From: Opitutus terrae PB90-1
Lineage (GTDB): Bacteria; Verrucomicrobiota; Verrucomicrobiia; Opitutales; Opitutaceae
DNA length: 64,000 nt
NCBI RefSeq assembly: GCF_000019965.1
Contig: NC_010571.1
Span: 2,303,001 to 2,367,000, forward strand
Reading direction: 5' to 3'
In this document: in pieces, positions 52,927-60,919 of the stretch
How positions within the stretch are numbered: the stretch's first letter is position 1
Layout of the letters: every line of letters starts with the position of its first letter
Program-made: the position numbers and the translations under genes
The notes under the pieces: generated by a model
What the model was told of the DNA's origin: nothing
Databases searched by the model: none
The model's input: the letters and a program-made list of their open reading frames with translations, nothing else

Positions 52927-55359
52927 CTATTCCGCGCGGAGGGCATCGAGCGGGTTGATGCGCGTGGCGCGTTGCGCGGGCAGCCAGCAGGCGAACACGG
53001 CGACCGAGAACAGAAGCACTGCCACCAGCGCGATCGTGAGCGGATCCGATGCGGCCATCCGCGGCATGAAGCCCTGCAGCACGAGATTGAGTGCGTAGGC
53101 CACCACGGCGCCGAGGCCGAGTCCGATCGCGGTGAGCGTCATGCCCCCGCGGAGCACGAGCGTGAGCACGTCGCGCGGCCGCGCGCCGAGCGCCAGCCGG
53201 ATGCCAAACTCGCCGGTGCGCTGCGCCACGAGATTCGAGATCACGCCATAAAGTCCGACCGAGGCGAGCAGCACGCCGAGCAACGCAAACGCGCCGATCG
53301 TTTGATTCACCAGCACGATGTTGTGGGAATAGCGGTCGATCGCCTCCGGAATCGTGTAGAGCTCCTGGACGGCGACGTCGGGATCGATGTCCGCCACGGC
53401 GCGACGGACTTCATTCTTGAACGTGGCGGGCGAAGGGCCTCGCACCAGCAGGAACATGTAGCCCCACGGCTCGTGCACCATCGGCTTGTAGACCTGGAAC
53501 AGCGTGTCCGGATTGCTGAGCTGCACGGCGAAGCCGATGTCGCGCACCACGCCGATCACCTCGCGCCAGACGAGGACGTTGTCCTGCCGATCGCCGATGC
53601 GTTTGCCGAGTGCGCTTTGGCCGGGCCAGAAATGCCGCGCCATCGTTTCATTGATGATGACGACGGGCGGAGAGCTGGCGTTGAGCTCCTCCGGGAACAA
53701 CCGGCCCTCGAGCAGCGGGATCCCCATGGTCTGGAAATAGTCGGACGCGACCAGCGTGTAGCCGCCGACGGGTTGCTTGGCAGGATCGTCGGAGGTCTGG
53801 CCGTCGACCTGAATGGGGACGCTCTTGGAATAGCCGAACAACGGAGCCGTCGACGCGATGCCGGTGCTTTCCGCCTGCGGGATCTGCTTGAGCCGGCGGG
53901 CAAGTTTCTCGATCGCGAGCCGGCGCTTGTCCTCGCTGTTGTAAGTCGACTGTTCGGGCAGATGGATGTTGGCGGCGAGCACGCGATCGGTGTCCCAGCC
54001 ATTGTTGGCGTGGAGCAGCGCATTGAACCCGCGCAGCATCACGCCGGCGGTGGCGAGCAGCGCGAGGGCCGACGCGACCTGCGCGACGATGAGGCTATGG
54101 CGGAACCGGTGCGTCGAACGGCTCGAGCTGGAGCCGCGGGTCTGTTGCTTGAGCGTGCTGACCACATCGCCCCGCGACGCCATCCAGGCCGGCACGAGTC
54201 CGAACACCAGGCCGCTGAACACGGCGGCCAGCAGCGTGAGCAGCAGGATCGGCACATCGAGGTTCAAGGTGAGATGCTCGGTCCCGCCGATCTGGATCTG
54301 GCTCTCGAGGAGGGCGTTCATCCAGATGCCGACCAGCACGCCCAAGCCGCCGCCGGCGAGCGCGAGCAGCATGGATTCGGTGAGCTGGTGAAGAATGAGC
54401 CGGGCGCGCGAGGCGCCGAGCGCGGAACGGATGGCGAGATCGCGGGTGCGCGCGGCGGCGCGGGCGAGCTGGAGATTCGCGAGGTTGAAGCACGCGATCA
54501 GCAGCACGACGATGCCGACGCCGCACAGCAGCCACATCATGAACCGCCCTGTGCTGTCCATAACGACCTTGTGCAGCGGCTCGGGCCGGACCGTGCGGCC
54601 GGCGCTGTGCTGCGGATAGTCCTGGGCCCAGCGAGCGAACACCGGCTGCGCCTGGGCCGTGGCCTGCTCGACCGTCATGCCCGGAGCGAGCCGGCCGATG
54701 GCGAAGAAAAGCCGGTTGGTGCGATCCTGCACGATGTGCTGGGGCAACGTGATCGGGCGCCAGAGATCAACGGGGCCGAAGAACAGCGGATAGCGGAAGC
54801 TGGCGGGCATGACGCCGATGATGGTGACCTGCTCCGCGTTGAGCCGGAGCGTGCGACCGATGACGTTGGGATCGCCGCCGAGCCGGCTCTGCCAGAACGA
54901 GTGACTGAGGATCGCGACCTGGTTGCGGCCGGGCGTTTCCTCGTCGGCGGTGAACGCGCGGCCGAGCATCGGCTGCACCCGAAACGTCGAGAAGAACTCG
55001 GCGGACGCGTCGACGGCGCGGAGCCGCTCGGCGGGCTGGCCGGGTTCGGCCCAGGCATTGTTCCACCCGGCGAGCGTCGTGACCGATTCGAAGGCGGCAT
55101 GTTCGCCGTTCGCCACCTGGACGCGCAGTTCCTCGACCTCCGGGAAGCCGTAGCCGTCAGGCTGGCCCTGCGCATTGAGCGCCTGAATGAGCAGCATGCG
55201 ATCGGGCTCCGGGTAGGGCGCGCTGCGGAACAGCAACACGTCGACGAGCGTATACATCGAGGTGTTCACGCCGATGCCGAGTGCGAGGGTGATCAGCGCG
55301 ACGAGCGTGAACCCCGGAGTCTTGATCAGGGACACGAGAGCGTGACGGAGCGTGGACAT
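52927..55359 (-). CDS. ADOP15: orphan FtsX/MacB-type permease
   Basis: This 810-residue copy is the closest relative of ADOP16: both have EPWGYMFLLVRGP or TPWSYFQVVIRGP in the second periplasmic domain, and QRTGEFGIRLALGAR or QRMGEFGIRVALGAR before the last segments. Domain 1 has VQPMLGRAFTADEETPG and SRLGGDPNVIGRTLRLN. The core is GASRARLILHQLTESMLLAL. It ends in RINPLDALRAE. Confidence 0.93.
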   Translation of the reverse strand: MSTLRHALVSLIKTPGFTLVALITLALGIGVNTSMYTLVDVLLFRSAPYPEPDRMLLIQALNAQGQPDGYGFPEVEELRVQVANGEHAAFESVTTLAGWNNAWAEPGQPAERLRAVDASAEFFSTFRVQPMLGRAFTADEETPGRNQVAILSHSFWQSRLGGDPNVIGRTLRLNAEQVTIIGVMPASFRYPLFFGPVDLWRPITLPQHIVQDRTNRLFFAIGRLAPGMTVEQATAQAQPVFARWAQDYPQHSAGRTVRPEPLHKVVMDSTGRFMMWLLCGVGIVVLLIACFNLANLQLARAAARTRDLAIRSALGASRARLILHQLTESMLLALAGGGLGVLVGIWMNALLESQIQIGGTEHLTLNLDVPILLLTLLAAVFSGLVFGLVPAWMASRGDVVSTLKQQTRGSSSSRSTHRFRHSLIVAQVASALALLATAGVMLRGFNALLHANNGWDTDRVLAANIHLPEQSTYNSEDKRRLAIEKLARRLKQIPQAESTGIASTAPLFGYSKSVPIQVDGQTSDDPAKQPVGGYTLVASDYFQTMGIPLLEGRLFPEELNASSPPVVIINETMARHFWPGQSALGKRIGDRQDNVLVWREVIGVVRDIGFAVQLSNPDTLFQVYKPMVHEPWGYMFLLVRGPSPATFKNEVRRAVADIDPDVAVQELYTIPEAIDRYSHNIVLVNQTIGAFALLGVLLASVGLYGVISNLVAQRTGEFGIRLALGARPRDVLTLVLRGGMTLTAIGLGLGAVVAYALNLVLQGFMPRMAASDPLTIALVAVLLFSVAVFACWLPAQRATRINPLDALRAE

Positions 55360-55366
55360 GGGGACG

Positions 55367-55496
55367 GGGCCCAGAGCTAAGAGACTGGAGCTGTGAGCAA
55401 ACAGTCGGTTGAGAATTGAGCGTTGAGAGTTGAGAGAGGCGGAACTCGGGACTTGAACTTCAACGTTCCACTTCAGCTGCCCCGCGGTCGCAGGGG
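55367..55496. repeat. Hybrid spacer: heptamers plus right half of spacer element
   Basis: The left part carries GTTGAGAATTGAGCGTTGAG heptamer-like units where other spacers have GTTTAAG words. The right part is the familiar CTTGAACTTCAACGTTCCAC. This shows that the two repeat types occupy equivalent places. The spacer ends at the ADOP16 stop codon. Confidence 0.7.
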
Positions 55497-57908
55497 CTAT
55501 TCAGCCCGGAGCGCCTCGACGGGATCGGCGGTGGCGGCCTGACGGGCGGGCAGCCAGGTGGCAACGAAGGCGACGACGAAGATCGCGATGCACGTGAGCC
55601 CGAGAATCGTGTAGTTCTGCGCAATCAGCGGGCCGAGACTCTGCCGCAACGCGAGTCCGAGCGCATAGGCCGCGACCGCGCCGATCGCCAAGCCGACAAG
55701 GGTCAATCGCAGGCTGCGCAGCAGGACCAGACCCATGACGTCGATCTGGCGCGCGCCGAGGGCGACCCGGATGCCGAACTCGCCCATGCGCTGGCTGACG
55801 TTGTGCGAGACGATGCCGTAGAGCCCAACGCTTGCGAGCACGAGCCCGAGCAGCGCAAACGCGAATAGCACGCCATTGATCACGACCAGATTGTGCAGGA
55901 ACTGATCGCGCATATCCGCCAGCGTCCAAATGAATCGGGGAGCCACGTCGGGCGAGACCTGGGCGATGGCGCGGCGCAGGTCACCGTCGAAGCGCTTCGG
56001 GTTCGGCCCGCGAATCACGACTTGGAAATACGACCAGGGGGTGTGCGTCATCGGGGTGAAATACTGCATCCGCGCGACGGGTTCGGTGAAGTTGATGGCG
56101 TCCTCCACGTCAGCGACGACGCCGATCACCTCGCGCAGCGTGGTTTTGCCGTCACCGGCCCGCGTGCCGAGGCGCTTGCCGATGGCGCTCTCCTTGGGCC
56201 AGAAGTTATCGGCCAGGGACTTGTTGACCACCACCCGCTCGGGTGAGGTGTGCGAGACGTTTTCGGGGAAGGTCTGGCCCTCAAGCACGCGAATCCCGAG
56301 CGCCTTGAAAAACCCGGGCGTAATGAGATATCCGCTACCCTTGGGCAAGTTGGTCTGGCTCGAGTCCTGGCCTTCCTTGAAGATATCATTGCCCGCGGTG
56401 CTGCCGCCGATCGGTAGCGTGGACGCGATGGCGGCGACCTCGACGCCCGGAATGGCGGAGAGCCGGCGGATGATCTCGTCCTGGAAGGCACGGGTTTGCT
56501 CCGTGTTATAGGAGCGTTCGTCCACCTGCAGGTTGGCGGTGAGGATCGACTCGGTGTCCCAACTCGGGCGCGCGTTCAGCGTGCGGTCGAGTCCGTAGAT
56601 CATCATGCCGGCGACGGAGAGGAGCGCGAGCGACAGCGCCACCTGGCCGACGACGAGCAACCCGCGGATCCAGCCCTGGTGGCGACCGCCGGTGGTGCCG
56701 CGCGTCTGCTGTTTCAGGATGTCGTTGATGTCGGCTCGCGCCGCCAGCCAGGCGGGGACGAGGCCGAAGCCGAGGCCGGCGACGATCGAGATGGCGGCGT
56801 TGAACGCGAGCACGTGCCCGTCAATGGGCAGATGGAGCGTGCTGAAGAGCCCGAGCCGAATATTCCGGCCGATGAGCAGATTGCTCCAGTGCGCGACCAG
56901 CAGGCCAAGCGCGCCGCCGATGACGGACAGCAACAGCGACTCGACGAGCTGCTGACGGATGAGCCGCCATCGGCTGGCGCCAAGCGCGGAGCGAATCGCC
57001 AGATCGCGGAGCCGGCTGGCGGCGCGGGCCATTTGCAGGTTGGCGAGATTGGCGCACGCGATCGCGAGGATGGCAGCCGCCAGACCGATCTGCAGCGTGA
57101 GGATCGCGACGTTGGCCGAGCCGCCGACGCGGCCGGCAAGCTGCATTCGAAAATGGTAATTCTGATACAGCCGCGGATGATCCTTGGCCCACCGTTCCGC
57201 CAGGGGCGCGATGCTGGCGAGCGCCGCCACGGGGGTCACGCCGGGGGTGAGGCGCACGACCACGCCGAACTCGCGGCGGTCGCGCGCGGTCACCTGGTTG
57301 TCGGCGGGCACCAGCGGACGGAAATACTGGCCTTCGCCAAACATAAAAATCGTCGAGTAGGGCTCTGGCAGCACGCCGATGATCGTGAACACGCGGCCGT
57401 TGATTCGCATGGTCTGACCGACGGCCTCCGGATTTGCGCCGAACTGCCGCCGCCACAGATTTTCGGTGATCAGGACAACCGCGTCGCGGCCGGCGACGCA
57501 TTCGTCGGCGGAGAAGGTGCGCCCCAGCAGCGGCGGCGTTTCGAGCGCCTTGAAGAGCGCGGCGTCGACCGCGTTGCCCTGCATGGATTCCGGCAGCTGG
57601 CCGGGCAGCGTGACGGTTTCCAGCAGGCCGGATTGCATGGCGATCACGGCGAAGGCCGGACTCTGATGCGCCCGCAATTCCTCGATCTCCGGCACGGAGA
57701 GGCGGAGGAACTCCGCCTGCGGCGTCTGGCCGTTGAGGTTGACGATCGACTCCGGGCGGGGGAACGGCGCCGAGGCGAACATCAGCGTGTTCATCAACGA
57801 ATACATCGACGAGTTGACGCCGATGCCGAGCGCGAGCGTGACGATCGCGATGAGGGCGAAGCCCGGAGACTTCAGCAGACTGCGGAAGGCGTAGCGGAGG
57901 TTGAACAT
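55497..57908 (-). CDS. ADOP16: orphan FtsX/MacB-type permease
   Basis: This 803-residue copy pairs with ADOP15. Segment 1 reads TLALGIGVNSSMYSLMNTLM, with the Tyr also found in ADOP15 (NTSMYTLVDVL). Domain 1 has LGRTFSADECVAGRDAVVLI, the core is GASRWRLIRQQLVESLLLSV, and the second periplasmic domain has FWPKESAIGKRLG. It ends in [10 protein letters not shown]. Confidence 0.93.
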   Translation of the reverse strand: MFNLRYAFRSLLKSPGFALIAIVTLALGIGVNSSMYSLMNTLMFASAPFPRPESIVNLNGQTPQAEFLRLSVPEIEELRAHQSPAFAVIAMQSGLLETVTLPGQLPESMQGNAVDAALFKALETPPLLGRTFSADECVAGRDAVVLITENLWRRQFGANPEAVGQTMRINGRVFTIIGVLPEPYSTIFMFGEGQYFRPLVPADNQVTARDRREFGVVVRLTPGVTPVAALASIAPLAERWAKDHPRLYQNYHFRMQLAGRVGGSANVAILTLQIGLAAAILAIACANLANLQMARAASRLRDLAIRSALGASRWRLIRQQLVESLLLSVIGGALGLLVAHWSNLLIGRNIRLGLFSTLHLPIDGHVLAFNAAISIVAGLGFGLVPAWLAARADINDILKQQTRGTTGGRHQGWIRGLLVVGQVALSLALLSVAGMMIYGLDRTLNARPSWDTESILTANLQVDERSYNTEQTRAFQDEIIRRLSAIPGVEVAAIASTLPIGGSTAGNDIFKEGQDSSQTNLPKGSGYLITPGFFKALGIRVLEGQTFPENVSHTSPERVVVNKSLADNFWPKESAIGKRLGTRAGDGKTTLREVIGVVADVEDAINFTEPVARMQYFTPMTHTPWSYFQVVIRGPNPKRFDGDLRRAIAQVSPDVAPRFIWTLADMRDQFLHNLVVINGVLFAFALLGLVLASVGLYGIVSHNVSQRMGEFGIRVALGARQIDVMGLVLLRSLRLTLVGLAIGAVAAYALGLALRQSLGPLIAQNYTILGLTCIAIFVVAFVATWLPARQAATADPVEALRAE

Positions 57909-57931
57909 GGCGAGTGCAGACCTGCGGTCTG

Positions 57932-58020
57932 CGAGTTGAAGAAGGAAGTTTAGGTTGAAGTGAGCAGTGGCGGAGAGGGTGACTTAAACTTCATCTTTTC
58001 ACTTCGACTCGCCGCAGGCG
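57932..58020. repeat. ADOP spacer element (imperfect inverted repeat)
   Basis: The left part is GTTGAAGAAGGAAGTTTAGG and the right part CTTAAACTTCATCTTTTCAC, imperfectly complementary. CGCC-GCA-GGCG (58010-58020) abuts the ADOP17 stop codon, exactly as at 26813-26823 and 29294-29304. Confidence 0.8.
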
Positions 58021-60558
58021 CTACTCGGCCCGGAGCGCGGTCATCGGGTCGACGCGCGTGGCGCGCTGGGCGGGCACGAGCGTGGCGACAAACGCCACGG
58101 CGGTGAGCAGCAGCGCGACGGTCGTGTAGGTGAGCGGATCGAGCGGGCTGATCTCGAACAGCTGCGTGGCGATGCCGTCGCGGGCGAGCACGGCGACGGT
58201 GGCGGTGAGTGCGAGTCCAGCCCCCAGTCCGATGAGCAGCTGCACGCCGCCCTGGCGGAGCACCATCTGCAGGATCCGCTGGGTGTCGGCGCCAAGCGCC
58301 ATGCGAATGCCGAATTCCTGCATCCGCTGGTTGACGGAGAAACTCATCACGCCGTAGAGGCCGACCGACGAGAGCAGCACGGCGATGCCGCCGAAGAGCG
58401 TGAACATGCTGGCGATAATCCGGTTCACGCCGAGGAAGCTCTCCTGGTTCACCCGCGCGGTGCCGACGAAGTAGAGCGGCAGGTTGGCGTCGACCTTGTT
58501 GACCTCGCGTTGGAGCGTGGTCGCCAGGACGGCGGCGCGCCGCTCGATGTCCGCGGCATTGTTAGCCCGCGGCCGCACGATGACGGTGGCGAACTGCTGC
58601 TGCACCGGGCCGGGCAGGGCCGGACCGAAGACGGACGAGAAATACGGCACGTAGAACCCGGTGTCGTCCACCTGCGGATTGTTGAACGGCCCGAGCATCC
58701 GGACATTGGAGACGACGCCGACGATCGTGCGCCACGGTCCGAACAGCTGGCCGTTGTTGCCGACGGTGCGGAAGCGACGGCCAAGCGCGCTCTCATTGCC
58801 AAAGTGCTTGTGCGCGAAAGCAGCGTTCACGATGGCGATCGGCTGCTTGGCATCGGTGTCGTCGAGTGCGAAGTCGCGGCCCTCGATGATCCGCGCCTTG
58901 AGCGTCTCGAAGTAGCCTTCGGACACCTGCTCGAAGTTGGTGTTCGGCCGGTCCTCGTCCTTGGCGTAGGCGCGGCCGTCGATCTCGATGCGACCAAAGC
59001 CGGAGAAGGTCATCCGGAAGCGGTTGGTAAGGGCGGCGCCCTCGTATTCGGGATTCGCGCGCAGCTCACGGAGCAGCCGGTCGAAAAACAGTTTTCGCGC
59101 CTCGGGCGTTGGATAGTCGCCCTCCATCAGGGCGAGTCGCGCGCTCAGGATCGCCCCGTTGTCGTAGCCCCAGGCGATCTGGTTCTGGCGCAGGATTGAT
59201 TTCAGCTGGAGCAGCGCGCCGACCAGCAAGAGGCTGCTGACGAGGATCTGCATGACGACCAGCGAGCGGGTGATGACGGTGACGGCGCGGCTGGTGTTGC
59301 CCCGGCCGGACTCCTTCAACGCGTCGACGGCGCTGGCGCGCGAGGACATCCACGCGGGAACGAATCCGGACACGAGCGCCGCGAGCATCGTGGCGCTGAC
59401 CACGAAGACGAGCACGGGCACGTCGATGTTGAATACGATGTAGGCGGGAATGGGATTTTCGCCGGAGTGCGTGGCGGCGTTGAGGTATCCCGTCGCCCAC
59501 GAAGCGAGGCCGATGCCGACAGTGGCGCCGAGCGCGGCGACGAGCAGCGACTCGGTCAGCATCTGCCGGATCAGCCGGATCCGGGTCGCGCCGAGCGAGG
59601 AGCGGATCGCGAGTTCCTTCGCGCGCAGCGTCGCGCGCGCGAACTGCATGTTCATCACGTTGACGCAGGCGATGAGCAGCAGGCCGACGCAGAAGCCGAG
59701 CATCGTCCAGAGCAGGCCCTTGATGTTGGGCGGCGTGAAGGTCTTGATCAGCGGCTGGATCACCGCCGTGTCGAACTTCTTGTTCGTGTCGGGAAACGCG
59801 GCGGCGAGCTGCTTGGCGAGGCCGGAGAACTCGGCCTGGGCCTGGTCGAAGCTGACGCCGGGCTTGAGCAGCGCGAGCACGCCCGGCTGATTGCCCTGCG
59901 CGTTCGGGCTGTTGCGCGGGGTCGGCGGATACTCGGCGTAGAGCGGGATCCACAGCTCCTCGTTCACCGGAAAGGCGAAGCCCTGGGGCATCACGCCGAC
60001 GATGGTCGCCGGTTTGCCGTTGATCCGGATGCTGCGGCCGATCACTTCGGGCGAGCCGCCAAAATCGCGCTGCCAGAGTTGGTAGCTGATCAGCGTGATC
60101 TTCTCCGCGCCCGGCTGATCGTCGCGCGGCGCGAAATCGCGGCCGATCACCGGCCGCACGCCGAGAATCCGGAAAAAGTCGGCGGAGACGTAGGCGCCCG
60201 TGTAGCGCTTGGGCGTCCCATCAGCGGTGACGTTGACGGTCGCGCCGTTGATGAACGCGGCCATCATCTCGAACGAGGTCTGCTGCTCGCGCATCGCCTC
60301 GTAATCGAGCGAGAAAATCTGGCTGTTGAAGCCGAACGGATTCGACTGCGTCGGATCGACCACCTGAACGCCGGCGAGCCGGTCGGCGTTGGGAAAGGAA
60401 AAGCCGCGCAGCATCGTGCCATTGACGACGCTGAACATCGACGTGACGGCGCCGATACCGACCGCAAGGACGGTGACGGCGAGCGTGCAAAAACTCTTTT
60501 CCTTGATGAGCACGCGGAGACCGATCCGCAGATCCTGGAAGAACGTTTGAATGAGCAT
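58021..60558 (-). CDS. ADOP17: orphan FtsX/MacB-type permease, head of a five-gene run
   Basis: This 845-residue copy is the sister of ADOP12. It has a longer lead (FFQDLRIGLRVLIKEKSFC), LLRGFSFP or MLRGFSFP after segment 1, the core GATRIRLIRQMLTESLLVAA, FGNESALGRRFRTVGNNG, and the ending VDPMTALRAE. It starts the run ADOP17-ADOP13, in which spacers are 93-137 bp. A sigma-54-like element and a palindrome lie in the 361-bp gap upstream, giving a predicted leader of about 120 bases. The ATG follows ACACTCCC. Confidence 0.93.
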   Translation of the reverse strand: MLIQTFFQDLRIGLRVLIKEKSFCTLAVTVLAVGIGAVTSMFSVVNGTMLRGFSFPNADRLAGVQVVDPTQSNPFGFNSQIFSLDYEAMREQQTSFEMMAAFINGATVNVTADGTPKRYTGAYVSADFFRILGVRPVIGRDFAPRDDQPGAEKITLISYQLWQRDFGGSPEVIGRSIRINGKPATIVGVMPQGFAFPVNEELWIPLYAEYPPTPRNSPNAQGNQPGVLALLKPGVSFDQAQAEFSGLAKQLAAAFPDTNKKFDTAVIQPLIKTFTPPNIKGLLWTMLGFCVGLLLIACVNVMNMQFARATLRAKELAIRSSLGATRIRLIRQMLTESLLVAALGATVGIGLASWATGYLNAATHSGENPIPAYIVFNIDVPVLVFVVSATMLAALVSGFVPAWMSSRASAVDALKESGRGNTSRAVTVITRSLVVMQILVSSLLLVGALLQLKSILRQNQIAWGYDNGAILSARLALMEGDYPTPEARKLFFDRLLRELRANPEYEGAALTNRFRMTFSGFGRIEIDGRAYAKDEDRPNTNFEQVSEGYFETLKARIIEGRDFALDDTDAKQPIAIVNAAFAHKHFGNESALGRRFRTVGNNGQLFGPWRTIVGVVSNVRMLGPFNNPQVDDTGFYVPYFSSVFGPALPGPVQQQFATVIVRPRANNAADIERRAAVLATTLQREVNKVDANLPLYFVGTARVNQESFLGVNRIIASMFTLFGGIAVLLSSVGLYGVMSFSVNQRMQEFGIRMALGADTQRILQMVLRQGGVQLLIGLGAGLALTATVAVLARDGIATQLFEISPLDPLTYTTVALLLTAVAFVATLVPAQRATRVDPMTALRAE

Positions 60559-60684
60559 GGGAGTGTGTGGGTGACGATTGCCGACGGCCGAACGCGAATT
60601 GCCGATGGAATCAATGGAGAGACGGAAGGGCGTGCGGGGGCAGGCCGGGGACGCGTGGGGGCACAGGGCAATTCACGGGCCGGT

Positions 60685-60706
60685 GTTTTGCACGGCGTGT
60701 GCCAAG
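60685..60706 (-). promoter_or_regulatory. Sigma-54-like promoter element upstream of ADOP17
   Basis: On the minus strand this reads CTTGGCACACGCCGTGCAAA. GG (-24, 60702) and GC (-12, 60690) are 12 bp apart, and the start is predicted near 60678. About 130 bp of this non-coding gap (60685-60818) is recognisably homologous to 47491-47624. The rest of the gap, 60819-60919, shows nothing recognisable. Confidence 0.65.
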
Positions 60707-60787
60707 CTTCGGCGACAGCCGTGGCTGCGTTTATTCAGCGAGTTACGCGTTTCTTCCCGCTGGCCGGAGCGGGGGCCGTCGCAAAGG

Positions 60788-60818
60788 TGGAACGAGGCCG
60801 TCCCGCGAATGGGATCGT
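60788..60818. promoter_or_regulatory. Conserved 31-bp block with TCCC-N6-GGGA (candidate activator site)
   Basis: This is the second copy of the block at 47594-47624. TCCC (60801-60804) and GGGA (60811-60814) are centred 117.5 bp from the -12 base of the element at 60685-60706. The flanking GGAACGAG and GATCGT are conserved too. Confidence 0.6.
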
Positions 60819-60919
60819 GTGACACGAGCGACCGACATGGCTTAATTCCCGGCGGACAGAGGCGACGGCGCGCGCAGTCCGCGAGAACAACGACCGCATC
60901 GATAGGGCAAACGGTGAAA

